Origin: Candidatus Rifleibacteriota bacterium
Lineage (GTDB): Bacteria > Muiribacteriota > Ozemobacteria > Ozemobacterales > Ozemobacteraceae
Assembly (NCBI GenBank): GCA_015233155.1
Contig: JADFYG010000033.1
Location: 1,093 to 65,092, forward strand
Reading direction: 5' to 3'
DNA: 64,000 nt
Part shown: positions 7,390-16,176 of the stretch, in pieces
Layout: each line of letters opens with the position of its first letter
How positions within the stretch are numbered: the first letter of the stretch is position 1
Notes under the pieces: model-generated
What the model saw: the letters and a program-made list of their open reading frames with translations, nothing else
What the model was told of the DNA's origin: nothing
Database searches by the model: none
Made by a program: the position numbers and the translations under genes

Positions 7390-8304
7390 TCAGGAACCGC
7401 CGGAACGCGCGTTTCTCCACAATGTCACACCGAGCAGCAGAGAGAAGAACTTTGTCTCGTTGCTATCGGAACGCGACGTAAGAACCACCGGACACTGCGC
7501 ACCGAAAACCACTCCGCCAAGATTTGCGCCGGAAAAATATTGAAGAGACTTGTACAAAACGTTGCCGACCTCGATACGCGGAACAACCAGAATGTCTGCG
7601 TCACCTTGAATTTTTCCCTTGTATTTCTTGATACGCGCCGATTCGGCACTTACTGAAAGATCGAGTGAAACGGGCCCTTCCACGATAGCTTCCATGCAGC
7701 CGGAAAACTTTGCCGCGACCGCTTGCGCCAGAACAGTACCGGGAATTTTATCAGAAACTTTTTCATTCGCGGACAAAAGGGCGACCTTCGGAATGTCAGG
7801 CTTGAAAAGGTGAAATGCCTCTATCGCATTGCGAACGATCTTTTCCAGAGCATCCGGATCGGGAGCGATATTGATCCCAACGTCGGTAATCATACGCATT
7901 CCAGGCTGCTCTTTCAGCTCGAAAAAAGTTATATGAGAAAGCAGAGGGCTTTTCTTCAATCCAGCCTCGGAGTTCAGTATGGCCTTCAAAATCGTCGATG
8001 TCGGAACAAGCCCCTTCATCAACAAATCCACCCGGCCTTCACGAACCATGCTGACGGCGATTTTACAGGCTTTCACCGAGTCGGTTTCATGAACAATCGT
8101 GACGTTCTTCGATGAAGCCAAATCGGCGTAGATGACGCTGATCTTATCTGAATCACCGATCAATACGGCGTCGATAAACCCATCCCTCACTCCGCGCTCT
8201 ACAGCATACGCAACCGCTTCGTCTTCGGCCATCGGAACCGCAATACGAGCTTTGCCAACTTTCCCGGCATTTTTCGTCAGATCCTCGAAAAAAGAACTGG
8301 TCAT
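7390..8304 (-). CDS. ptb: Phosphate butyryltransferase-like phosphotransacylase
   Basis: This 304-residue member of the phosphate acetyl/butyryltransferase family converts an acyl-CoA plus phosphate to an acyl-phosphate. Length and motifs (LLMKGLVPTSTILKAILN, DVGINIAPDPDALEKIVRNA, PKVALLSANEKVSDKIPGT) favour the Ptb branch over Pta. With a butyrate kinase it would give ATP from butyryl- or branched-chain acyl-CoA; the only such kinase seen is the fusion at 55960. It stands next to acyl-CoA dehydrogenase and ETF genes, which fits short-chain acyl metabolism. AAAGGAT lies upstream of the ATG. Confidence 0.85.
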   Translation of the reverse strand: MTSSFFEDLTKNAGKVGKARIAVPMAEDEAVAYAVERGVRDGFIDAVLIGDSDKISVIYADLASSKNVTIVHETDSVKACKIAVSMVREGRVDLLMKGLVPTSTILKAILNSEAGLKKSPLLSHITFFELKEQPGMRMITDVGINIAPDPDALEKIVRNAIEAFHLFKPDIPKVALLSANEKVSDKIPGTVLAQAVAAKFSGCMEAIVEGPVSLDLSVSAESARIKKYKGKIQGDADILVVPRIEVGNVLYKSLQYFSGANLGGVVFGAQCPVVLTSRSDSNETKFFSLLLGVTLWRNARSGGS

Positions 8305-8350
8305 TCCCGTTCTATCCTTTCGCCTGCTGAACCGGCCTGTATTTCCCTGG

Positions 8351-9493
8351 TCATTTCAGGACGTGCGATGCGATTACCATACGCTGAATCTCGCTCGTGC
8401 CCTCATACAGTTCGGTAATTCGCGCATCACGATAAAATCTTTCAACCGGATAATCCTTGATGAAACCGTAACCGCCATGAATCTGGATCGCGGCATGACA
8501 AACGCGAGTCGCCATTTCTGATCCATACAGTTTCGCCATCGCCGCATCCTTTGCATATCTTTTCTTTTGATCTTTCAACCATGCGGCTTTCCAGGTCAAA
8601 AGACGTGCAGTCTCTATTTCCATCTGCATCTCGACTAATTTATGAGCCAGTCCCTGAAAGTCGATCAAAGGCGATCCAAACTGTTTGCGCTCCCGAGCGT
8701 ATTTTAATGCCGCCTCGAAGGCGGCTCGCGCAATCCCGACTCCCTGCGCGCCAACTCCTACGCGACCACCGTCGAGGGTGTCCATGGCAATTCGGAAGCC
8801 GCGTCCAGGCCCTCCGATGATGTTCGCTTTTGGAATGCGACAATTCTGAAAAACCAGTTCAGCTGTATTGGAAGCCCTGATGCCAAGCTTATTCTCTTTG
8901 ACCCCGACAGTAAAACCCGGCGTTCCCTTCTCAACGATAAACGCCGTCAAACCGCGAATCTTCGCGGCCCGATCCGTACTGGCTATTACAATCGCGAAAT
9001 CGGCCACTCCACCATTGGAAATAAAGATCTTGGTACCATTAAGTATCCATTCGTCACCATCGAGAACAGCGGTGGTTTCCTGGTTCGCCGAGTCTGAACC
9101 CGCGTTCGGCTCTGTCAATGCAAAGCAACAAAGTTTTTCGCCCCTCGCCAGAGGGGGAAGATACTTTTTTTTCTGCTCGTCACTGCCAAAATTGATGATC
9201 GGGCCCGCAACCAGCGAGTTCGTCAGTGACATGGTGACGCTCTGCGCCGCGCACGCCCGGGAAATCTCTTCAATAATAAGGCAATATGTCATTACGTCGG
9301 CGCCAGCACCGCCGTATTCCCGTGGAACTATAATACCCATATAGCCCTGCTTCGCGATTTTGGAGGTCAGTTCACGCGAAAATTCCTGCTTTTCATCGAG
9401 TTCTCCCGCAATCGGAAGGATATGAGTCTCGGCAAACTCGCGAGCCGACGCGCGGATCAATTCCTGTTCCGGAGTAAGTTTAAATGTGATCAC
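8351..9493 (-). CDS. Acyl-CoA dehydrogenase (short-chain type)
   Basis: This FAD enzyme of 380 residues should oxidise an acyl-CoA to the 2-enoyl-CoA and pass electrons to the adjacent EtfAB. It has the FAD/substrate motif CCFALTEPNAGSDS, and near the C-terminus ELYEGTSEIQRM with the canonical catalytic glutamate of the butyryl/medium-chain group. A GTG start at 9493 is chosen over the longer ORF: AAGGAGG lies 8 bases upstream and GTGA overlaps the etfA stop, which implies coupling. The close gene order with a ferredoxin-fused EtfA suggests a butyryl-CoA-dehydrogenase/Etf complex. Chain-length specificity is not certain. Confidence 0.9.
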   Translation of the reverse strand: MITFKLTPEQELIRASAREFAETHILPIAGELDEKQEFSRELTSKIAKQGYMGIIVPREYGGAGADVMTYCLIIEEISRACAAQSVTMSLTNSLVAGPIINFGSDEQKKKYLPPLARGEKLCCFALTEPNAGSDSANQETTAVLDGDEWILNGTKIFISNGGVADFAIVIASTDRAAKIRGLTAFIVEKGTPGFTVGVKENKLGIRASNTAELVFQNCRIPKANIIGGPGRGFRIAMDTLDGGRVGVGAQGVGIARAAFEAALKYARERKQFGSPLIDFQGLAHKLVEMQMEIETARLLTWKAAWLKDQKKRYAKDAAMAKLYGSEMATRVCHAAIQIHGGYGFIKDYPVERFYRDARITELYEGTSEIQRMVIASHVLK

Positions 9494-10692
9494 CGGACAG
9501 CCTCCTTCTTCAGACTTCGAATCTCGGCCGCCAGCAATGGGATAACCTGATGAAGGTCTCCGATGATGGCCACATCGGCCGCTTTCACCATCGGGCACTC
9601 CGGATCACGGTTTACCGCAACAACATAGTCCGCACCGGCTATTCCCGCAAGATGCTGAACGGCGCCGCTGATTCCGCAGGCGATATATAACCTGGGACTG
9701 ACGGACTTGCCCGTCTGTCCAATCTGATGGTAATGTGCCACCCAGCCGGACTCGACAGCAGCTCGTGAAGCCCCAACCTGACCGCCGAAAGCATCCGCAA
9801 GTTCTTCGATAAGTCCAAACTGGGCTTTGCCCCCCACCCCACGTCCACCGGCAATGATGACTTCTGCTTCGGAAAGATCGGCTCGCAGAGTCGTTTCCAA
9901 TGCGACCTCTCTAATTATCGCCGTCAGATCAGCTGGTTTCAGGCTGATCTTCATTTTCTTCACTTCGCCCTTACGGCTTTTGTCCGCCGGAAGAGGTTTC
10001 ATCACTCCAGGGCGCACAGTCGACATCTGCGGTCTGTGATTCGGGCACACGATCGTCGCCATGACGTTTCCGCCGAACGCCGGACGAGTCTGCAACAGCA
10101 AGCCAGTTCCCTCTTCGATATCCAGGGATGTACAGTCAGCGGTCAGCCCGGTCCGGAGTCGATTCGCCACGCGCGGAGCCAGATCGCGACCCGTCGGAGT
10201 AGCACCTATGAGTACAAGTTCAGGCTTTGCCTCGCGAATGACGCCTGTCAGCACACGTGCATAAGGCGCCGTGCGATACTCCACAAGCTCGGGATCTTCG
10301 ACCAGATATACCATGTCCGCGCCATGAGCGATCAACTGCGCCGCGCTCTCATCAAGTCGCATGCCTGCAACCACGGCGCTTAAAGTTGCACCCCTTGCAT
10401 CGGCCAGAGCGCGACCACGCCCCAGAAGCTCAAGACCCACCTTGGCGAGGACTTCCCCACGACGCTCCGCAAAAACCATAACACCCTTGAAACCTGACAG
10501 ATCCGTCTTTCCGACACTCCCGGCCACGGAGTCGATCGCCTTGAAAGAGCAGCTGTCGACGCATGAACCACAATGAACACAAGAAGCGTTCAGAAAGGCC
10601 TTCCTGTCGATCATGTCAATGGCATCATAGGGACAAGCCCTGAGGCAGGCGGAACAACCAACGCACTTCTCTTTATTTATGCGAATCGTCAT
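9490..10692 (-). CDS. etfA: ETF alpha subunit with N-terminal ferredoxin domain
   Basis: This 400-residue protein joins two [4Fe-4S] motifs (CVGCSACLRACPYDAI near residue 10 and CVHCGSCVDSCSFKAI near residue 38) to a full EtfA with the C-terminal FAD-binding signature (GASRAAVESGWV, QIGQTGKSVSPRLYIACGISGA). Ferredoxin-fused EtfA proteins are known from ETF-linked dehydrogenase complexes, including electron-confurcating and -bifurcating ones such as CarDE and LctBC. It is followed by a coupled acyl-CoA dehydrogenase gene and preceded by etfB. Bifurcation is possible but not shown. Confidence 0.93.
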   Translation of the reverse strand: MTIRINKEKCVGCSACLRACPYDAIDMIDRKAFLNASCVHCGSCVDSCSFKAIDSVAGSVGKTDLSGFKGVMVFAERRGEVLAKVGLELLGRGRALADARGATLSAVVAGMRLDESAAQLIAHGADMVYLVEDPELVEYRTAPYARVLTGVIREAKPELVLIGATPTGRDLAPRVANRLRTGLTADCTSLDIEEGTGLLLQTRPAFGGNVMATIVCPNHRPQMSTVRPGVMKPLPADKSRKGEVKKMKISLKPADLTAIIREVALETTLRADLSEAEVIIAGGRGVGGKAQFGLIEELADAFGGQVGASRAAVESGWVAHYHQIGQTGKSVSPRLYIACGISGAVQHLAGIAGADYVVAVNRDPECPMVKAADVAIIGDLHQVIPLLAAEIRSLKKEAVR

Positions 10693-10704
10693 ATCTTCTC
10701 CCGG

Positions 10705-11496
10705 TCAGACCAGGCCTCTTTCATGTATCAGACCGACGAGTCTGAGCACGCAGTCCTGTGCGTCACCAGTAAGTAAAAATCCGTTGCCGCGTGGAGACGG
10801 CTGGAAAGTGCGCCGCACCTGAGTTGGTGACCCCCTCAAACCTATATCATCGACAGGGGCCCCGATGTATGAGGCATCCCAGACATGAAACGGCCGCTCG
10901 CGATAGGCGTCCATGCAGCCACGCAGGGTGGGAATCCTTGGGCGATTGGCCTCTTTGAGGCATGTAACCAGTGCCGGCAGCGGAACCGCGATGGTCTGAA
11001 AACCAACATCAGTCATTCGTTTCACCAGCAACGTCTTTGAATTTTCAAGTCTGGCACCCACCGAATACGTGACCTGCGGAATATTCAGGAACTCGGCCAG
11101 TTGTGGCCCGACCTGGGCTGTATCGCCATCGATAGCCTGTCGCCCACAGATGATCAGATCGAAAACGCCGATTTTTTTCACGGCATGATAAAGTGTACAA
11201 GCCGTTGCAAGCGTATCCGCGCCGGCAAACGCCCGATCGGACAACAGAACAGCTTCATCCGCGCCCATGGCAAGAACCTGGCGAAGAGCCACCTCTGCTT
11301 GCGGCGGCCCCATACTGATTACGGTGACCTTGCCTCCGCCAGCCTCATCGCGTAAGGAGAGACCCAGTTCGACAGCGTGACGGTCCTCCGGATTCACTAT
11401 GCTGGGAACTCCCTCGCGAATCAGAGTACCGGTAATCGGATCTATCCGGACGTCATTAGTGTCTGGAACCTGTTTGATGGTAACGATGATGTTCAT
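10705..11496 (-). CDS. etfB: ETF beta subunit
   Basis: This 263-residue beta subunit pairs with the ferredoxin-fused EtfA encoded 12 bases downstream. The EtfB marks are present: MNIIVTIKQVPDTNDVRI at the start, the DGDTAQVGP nucleotide-binding loop, and LPALVTCLKEANRPRIPTL, the dehydrogenase-docking recognition loop region. It binds a second FAD or AMP depending on the subtype. A REP-like palindrome separates its start from the preceding acyl-CoA dehydrogenase gene, so it may have its own promoter. Confidence 0.93.
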   Translation of the reverse strand: MNIIVTIKQVPDTNDVRIDPITGTLIREGVPSIVNPEDRHAVELGLSLRDEAGGGKVTVISMGPPQAEVALRQVLAMGADEAVLLSDRAFAGADTLATACTLYHAVKKIGVFDLIICGRQAIDGDTAQVGPQLAEFLNIPQVTYSVGARLENSKTLLVKRMTDVGFQTIAVPLPALVTCLKEANRPRIPTLRGCMDAYRERPFHVWDASYIGAPVDDIGLRGSPTQVRRTFQPSPRGNGFLLTGDAQDCVLRLVGLIHERGLV

Positions 11497-11536
11497 CGAT
11501 GGTCCTTGTTATAAATACATATTATATTCATTCCGT

Positions 11537-11559
11537 GGGGTGGGGTTGAAACCCGCCCC
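11537..11559. repeat. REP-like palindrome
   Basis: GGGGTGGGGTT-G-AAACCCGCCCC is an imperfect inverted repeat followed by TACAA. It matches the perfect palindrome GGGCGGGTTTGAAACCCGCCC with CGTACAA at 24775-24795. It sits between two minus-strand genes, touching the stop codon of the upstream acyl-CoA dehydrogenase. Confidence 0.5.
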
Positions 11560-12701
11560 TACAACCGCGTCGAAACGAGATTACGCAATGTTTCTGAAGT
11601 ACCGAAACCGATCTTCAGAAAACGTGCATCCCGAAACAATCGCTCGCTGAGGCTTCCGCGAAGGTATCCCTGACTGCCCATTGCCTGGACAGCAAAATCC
11701 GTGACTGCGCACGCACTCTCAGTCGCGAAGATCTTTGCCATGGCAGCGAAGGTATAAACCGGATTTTTCTCGGCCGCCTGCTCGACTGCACGCCAGACAT
11801 GCATCCGACTGCCGTCGATACGTACAGCCGCGTCGGAAAACCGCCACTGGAGACTCTGGAACGTGTTCAAAGATTTTCCCTGCTGTTTCTTTTTTTTGGT
11901 ATGTTGTGCGGCCTCATCGAAGGCGCCCTGGGAGATCCCGACTGCGATGGCACCTATAGCTATCCGCATCTCATGCATTATCTGGTTGTACAAATCATAC
12001 CCGAAACCGTGAACCCCGGCCAGCGCATCGGCGGAAACCATCACTTCGCGAAATTCAACCGGTGCCGCCTCGAGGCCGGCCATACCCATTGTCAGAAGAG
12101 CGTCTCCAATTCTGACACCGGGTGTATCACGCGGAACAAAAAACATGGATGCGGACGGAGGCTCTTTGCCCTCGAGCCTGGCCATGGTCAGAAATGCGCG
12201 GGCGCGTCCGGCCTGATTGACATAGGATTTGCCACCCCTTATCGTGAAACTTCCGTCACTGTCCGCGGGGCAAGCGCTACAGACGGTCTCGATACTGTGC
12301 AAGTCCGATCCGGCGGCCGACTCCGTTGCCGCTATCGGAAACAACATACGGAAGGAAGCGGCTTCACGCGCCCATTCCTGACGCTGGGGATGGTTTGATA
12401 CACGCAATAAAGCCCTGATACCGACAATGACCTGCTGAGCCATCAATATCGCAACTACAGGAGAAGTCTTCCCGACTTCTTCCAATAGAAGCGCAAGGCT
12501 CATCAGACCACATCCTTCGCCCCCCAGCTCCGCAGGTAGAAAGGGCTTGAGCAGTTCGCTTTTTTCGAGCACGTCAAGCAGCTCGTCAAAAAGGGAAGCA
12601 TTTTGATCGACCTTCTGTGAAAGCGGGCCGATGCGATTTTTCGCAAGGTCCCGCCAGATGTCCAGGAGTTCCTTGTCCCGGGATTCGAGTTCAAGATTCA
12701 C
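11559..12701 (-). CDS. Acyl-CoA dehydrogenase paralog with altered active-site loop
   Basis: This 380-residue acyl-CoA dehydrogenase homolog keeps the overall fold (FPIAATESAAGSDLHSIETV, QAMGSQGYLRGSLSERLFRDARF) but reads FLKIGFGTSETLRN where the canonical catalytic glutamate (YEGTSE) would be. On the helix used by isovaleryl-CoA dehydrogenase it reads HEMRIAI, with the Glu one residue off the LDLER pattern. Its chemistry may differ from simple alpha,beta-dehydrogenation. GTG start with AAAGGA upstream. It is on the same strand as etfBA and the other dehydrogenase. Confidence 0.82.
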   Translation of the reverse strand: MNLELESRDKELLDIWRDLAKNRIGPLSQKVDQNASLFDELLDVLEKSELLKPFLPAELGGEGCGLMSLALLLEEVGKTSPVVAILMAQQVIVGIRALLRVSNHPQRQEWAREAASFRMLFPIAATESAAGSDLHSIETVCSACPADSDGSFTIRGGKSYVNQAGRARAFLTMARLEGKEPPSASMFFVPRDTPGVRIGDALLTMGMAGLEAAPVEFREVMVSADALAGVHGFGYDLYNQIMHEMRIAIGAIAVGISQGAFDEAAQHTKKKKQQGKSLNTFQSLQWRFSDAAVRIDGSRMHVWRAVEQAAEKNPVYTFAAMAKIFATESACAVTDFAVQAMGSQGYLRGSLSERLFRDARFLKIGFGTSETLRNLVSTRL

Positions 12702-12762
12702 CGCGATAAGTTCCTTTCTGCGAAGGTATCAATCTAAAATTTACTCAAAACTGATACTAAGT

Positions 12763-13311
12763 TCATTTCTGATATATTTCCGGTTTTAAAACACCTATGT
12801 ATGGCAGATTTCGATAATAATCCCTGTAATCAAGGCCAAATCCGACGACGAACTCCTGTGGCAATATAAAACCACAGTAATCAATCTGCACGGGGGTTTT
12901 ATGGCATTGGGGTTTGTTCGACAATGTACAGATGCGAATACTATTGGGTTTGCGAGCTTCCAGCAGTTGTTCCAGGTAGGAGACGGTTAATCCTGTGTCC
13001 ACTATGTCCTCAATTATCAGAACATTGCGGCCGGCGATACTCTCATTTAAATCTTTCAGAATACGCACAACTCCGGAAGACTCCGTCGAATGCCCATAAG
13101 AACTGATTGCCATGAACTCTGTATTAACCGGAACCCTGATGTGCCTGCAAAGATCGGCCATAAACAGAAATGCGCCCTTCAGAATGCAGACCAGGACAAT
13201 GTCTTCATTCTGATAATCCACCGTGATTTCTTCTCCGAGAACTTTGATCCGCGCCTGAATCTCATCAGCGGAAATAAGAACTCGCGAAATATCCTGATGA
13301 ATATCACTCAT
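12763..13311 (-). CDS. hpt: Hypoxanthine phosphoribosyltransferase
   Basis: This 182-residue purine-salvage enzyme converts hypoxanthine or guanine and PRPP to IMP or GMP. The PRPP loop VLIIEDIVDTGLTVSYL, the flexible loop after VCILKGAFLFMADL, and the C-terminal VGFGLDYRDYYRNLPYIG are diagnostic. I chose the ATG at 13311 (MSDIHQDI); the TTG at 13329 overlapping the stop of the upstream epimerase gene is possible, and neither has a strong ribosome-binding site. It is directly downstream of the sugar-nucleotide gene, probably in one transcript. Confidence 0.93.
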   Translation of the reverse strand: MSDIHQDISRVLISADEIQARIKVLGEEITVDYQNEDIVLVCILKGAFLFMADLCRHIRVPVNTEFMAISSYGHSTESSGVVRILKDLNESIAGRNVLIIEDIVDTGLTVSYLEQLLEARKPNSIRICTLSNKPQCHKTPVQIDYCGFILPQEFVVGFGLDYRDYYRNLPYIGVLKPEIYQK

Positions 13312-13329
13312 GATTGCTATCTGTGACAA

Positions 13330-14268
13330 TCAGCAAGGGCTTACCACAGTTCGCGCCCAGGCCACGGTTTTTTCGAGGCCTTCCTGGAGCGTAACCTTTG
13401 GCTCCCAATCAAGCATTGTCTTGGCTCGCGTGATGTCCGGGCGCCGTCGGCGCGGATCGTCAACGGGAAGAGGCCGTTCGACAATCCTGGTTTTCCCGCC
13501 GACAATGTCCCGGATGCGCTCCGCGAACTCACGAATCGTTATTTCAGAAGGATTGCCTATATTGCAGGGGTTTTCATCACCTTTGTCCATCAGTGAGATA
13601 AGGCCTGAAACCAGATCGCTCACGTAGCAGAATGAACGCGTCTGGGAACCGTCCCCGAACACTGTCAGGTCTTCCCCGGCAAGGACTTGTGAAATGAAAG
13701 CCGGAACCACGCGGCCGTCGTTCAGACGCATGCGGGGGCCATATGTATTGAAGATTCTTACGATACGCGTATCGACCTTATGATATGTGTGGTATGCCAT
13801 CATCAGGGCTTCCGCAAAACGCTTCGATTCATCGTAACAACCGCGTGGCCCCACCGGATTCACGTGACCCCAGTATGTCTCTTTCTGCGGGTGCTCTTCG
13901 GGATCTCCATAGACTTCGGACGTCGAAGCAAGAAGAACGCGCGCCTTTTTCAACTTGGCCATGCCCAATATGTTGTGTGTTCCCAGGGCACCTACCTTGA
14001 GCGTCGGAATGGGCAGTTTCTGATAATCGATCGGACTGGCCGGTGAGGCCAGATGAAAGATACGATCGACTCCCTCCGCCAGATATATCGGCTTGGAAAT
14101 GTCATGCTCGACGATAGTGACAGCATCATTGCCCTTGTGCTGCGCCAGATTACCGGGGCACCCGGTAATGAAATTGTCGATGACGACAATACGATGTCCC
14201 TGTTCGACCAGTCGGTCGACGAGATGTGATCCTATGAAGCCAGCTCCGCCGGTCACTACGATGCGCAT
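13330..14268 (-). CDS. UDP-glucuronate decarboxylase-like NAD epimerase
   Basis: This 312-residue extended short-chain dehydrogenase has the NAD motif [10 protein letters not shown], the SDR YxxxK site in [13 protein letters not shown], and the features of bacterial UXS proteins ([41 protein letters not shown]). It would make UDP-xylose from UDP-glucuronate for envelope polysaccharide. The start at 14268 is set by AGGAGGTC upstream; the longer ORF is unsupported. dTDP-glucose dehydratase is a less likely alternative. Confidence 0.88.
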   Translation of the reverse strand: MRIVVTGGAGFIGSHLVDRLVEQGHRIVVIDNFITGCPGNLAQHKGNDAVTIVEHDISKPIYLAEGVDRIFHLASPASPIDYQKLPIPTLKVGALGTHNILGMAKLKKARVLLASTSEVYGDPEEHPQKETYWGHVNPVGPRGCYDESKRFAEALMMAYHTYHKVDTRIVRIFNTYGPRMRLNDGRVVPAFISQVLAGEDLTVFGDGSQTRSFCYVSDLVSGLISLMDKGDENPCNIGNPSEITIREFAERIRDIVGGKTRIVERPLPVDDPRRRRPDITRAKTMLDWEPKVTLQEGLEKTVAWARTVVSPC

Positions 14269-14499
14269 ACCCGACCTCCTGATCTTGGTGCCCGAACTGT
14301 TAAATTTTGAGGCTCTTATACAACCACAATCCAACGATAGAAATCAAGCATTGGTTTCATAACGGAAACAAATCGGGAATCAACAAATTCGGGAACTTTT
14401 TCACGGCGAAGTTGTCAAACAATCGTGAATCAGCTGCCGCCGGTCTTATGATTAAGGGCTCAGCATAAGCTTTTCATGAGCAACACAGGAGGTTTTACC

Positions 14500-16065
14500 A
14501 TGTATTACAGTTTTCGAACGTTGTCCAGATGGCAACTTCTTTCCCTTGCACTTGTTCTCGCAATCATACTGCCCGCCACTGTCCAGGCCGCTGCCATCGA
14601 AAGCACCGCGGCCGGCGCTTCATCCCGGGGGTCCTCCGCGGCACGTGAGATGCAGAATGCGTTCATCGTGGTTGCGCGTGAATTAAGACCCAGCGTGGTC
14701 AATATCCGCGTCGAACGTTCGGAAAGTGCGCAGGAAGGCCCTTCAATGGACCTCTTCGGCGCGCCGGAAGATTCCCCTTTCGGCGACTTCTTCAACAAGT
14801 TCTTTAAGGAACACCCCGGCAAGCATCATTTCAAGACGCCCCACTCCCCTTTCAAGTCAGAAGGCGCCGGATCAGGTGTTATTTTCGATGAAAAAGGCAC
14901 CATCCTGACCAACAACCACGTGGTCAAGGGTGCGACCACCATCACTGTGAAACTACAGGATGGGCGTGAACTGAAAGCCAAAGTTGTCGGACAGGATCCA
15001 CAAAGCGATCTGGCAGTCGTGCGCGTTGAATCGCCGACTCCACTTCCCGCAGCAAAATTTGCCGACTCCGACGGTGTTCAGGTCGGAGAATGGGCAATAG
15101 CGATAGGCAGCCCGATGGGCCTGGAGCAGACAGTCACGGTCGGCGTCGTCAGTGCTGTCGGCCGCTCCGGTCTCGGCGCATCGCCTATTGAAGATTTCAT
15201 CCAGACTGACGCGGGAATAAATCCGGGCAACTCCGGCGGGCCACTCGTCGACATTGATGGCAACGTAATGGGCATCAACACACTGATCTTCAATGCTCCG
15301 GGTGCCGGAATCGGTTTTGCCATTCCATCTAACATGTGCAAGCGCGTAGCGGCACAAATCGTAAGCAGCGGATCAGTCGAGCGTCCGTATGTCGGGATCA
15401 CGATGTCGGCAGTTACTCCGGAACTCGCTGAGCATTATTCTCTTCCAGACAAGAACGGCACCGTCGTCATGGAGGTGAGCCCTAATACCCCCGCATCCAA
15501 GGCAGGTTTACAGCAGATGGATATTATCCGATCGATCGACGACAAACCGATGAACAGCTCGAATGATGTGCAGAAGCTCGTTCTGAGTCACAAGGTGGAC
15601 GATGTTCTTCAGCTGAAAATTCTACGAGCCGGAGCCGAGAAAACACTCGCGGTCAAACTCGAACGTATGCCGCGCACCTTCGGTTTGAAAGACCCGGAAG
15701 ACCTCGCGGAAACTCCGAAAGCCAAGGAAAAGGCCGATGAACCCGAGCCTCAGGAAAAGCTGGGCTTCGTCTATAAAAAACTTACTCCGGAAGTATGCAA
15801 ATCGATGAGACTCGAAGAGTCCATCAAGGGGCTTCTGGTAACCGAGATCGAGGAAGGGTCCTCTGCCGATCGTGGCGGACTGCAGGAGTCAGATGTAATC
15901 ACGCAGGTAAATAATCAGCCGGTTTCTGATGAAGCAAGCCTGAAAACAGCTCTGAAAGCTGGAAATACGACCAAGAAGAGTTCTGTGTTTGTCGTAATGC
16001 GAGAGGGATCACCAATGTTTCTGGTCATCCCGGAAGAAGCTGCCGCATCGAAAAAAGAAAAATGA
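14500..16065 (+). CDS. degP: Periplasmic DegP/HtrA serine protease
   Basis: This 521-residue protein is a trypsin-like periplasmic protease/chaperone. A signal peptide (MYYSFRTLSRWQLLSLALVLAIILPATVQA) precedes a protease domain with His in ILTNNHVVKG, Asp in DPQSDLAVV and Ser in NPGNSGGPLV, then two PDZ domains (VERPYVGITMSAV and EKLGFVYKKL onward). The ATG at 14500 follows AGGAGG, which overrules the ORF-track start at 14476. It is a single-gene unit converging on yihY, with a strong hairpin between them. It probably degrades misfolded envelope proteins. Confidence 0.95.
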   Translation: MYYSFRTLSRWQLLSLALVLAIILPATVQAAAIESTAAGASSRGSSAAREMQNAFIVVARELRPSVVNIRVERSESAQEGPSMDLFGAPEDSPFGDFFNKFFKEHPGKHHFKTPHSPFKSEGAGSGVIFDEKGTILTNNHVVKGATTITVKLQDGRELKAKVVGQDPQSDLAVVRVESPTPLPAAKFADSDGVQVGEWAIAIGSPMGLEQTVTVGVVSAVGRSGLGASPIEDFIQTDAGINPGNSGGPLVDIDGNVMGINTLIFNAPGAGIGFAIPSNMCKRVAAQIVSSGSVERPYVGITMSAVTPELAEHYSLPDKNGTVVMEVSPNTPASKAGLQQMDIIRSIDDKPMNSSNDVQKLVLSHKVDDVLQLKILRAGAEKTLAVKLERMPRTFGLKDPEDLAETPKAKEKADEPEPQEKLGFVYKKLTPEVCKSMRLEESIKGLLVTEIEEGSSADRGGLQESDVITQVNNQPVSDEASLKTALKAGNTTKKSSVFVVMREGSPMFLVIPEEAAASKKEK

Positions 16066-16124
16066 GTTGAGCAGGGGTGAACACAAACGACAGAATAACG
16101 ATAAAGCATCGCGAATATATCAAG

Positions 16125-16154
16125 CGAAGGGGCACGGCGCGCCGTGCCCCTTCG
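16125..16154. terminator. Bidirectional hairpin between degP and yihY
   Basis: CGAAGGGGCACGGCG and its exact complement form a 15-bp perfect palindrome with no loop bases, about 60 bases after the degP stop and 22 bases before the yihY end. No long U-tract follows on the plus strand (TCGCAATTAAATGCGCTCTTTGTT). The word CTCTTTGTTAA downstream also follows the hairpin at 1331-1348 and, nearly, that at 2586-2603. Confidence 0.6.
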
Positions 16155-16176
16155 TCGCAATTAAATGCGCTCTTTG

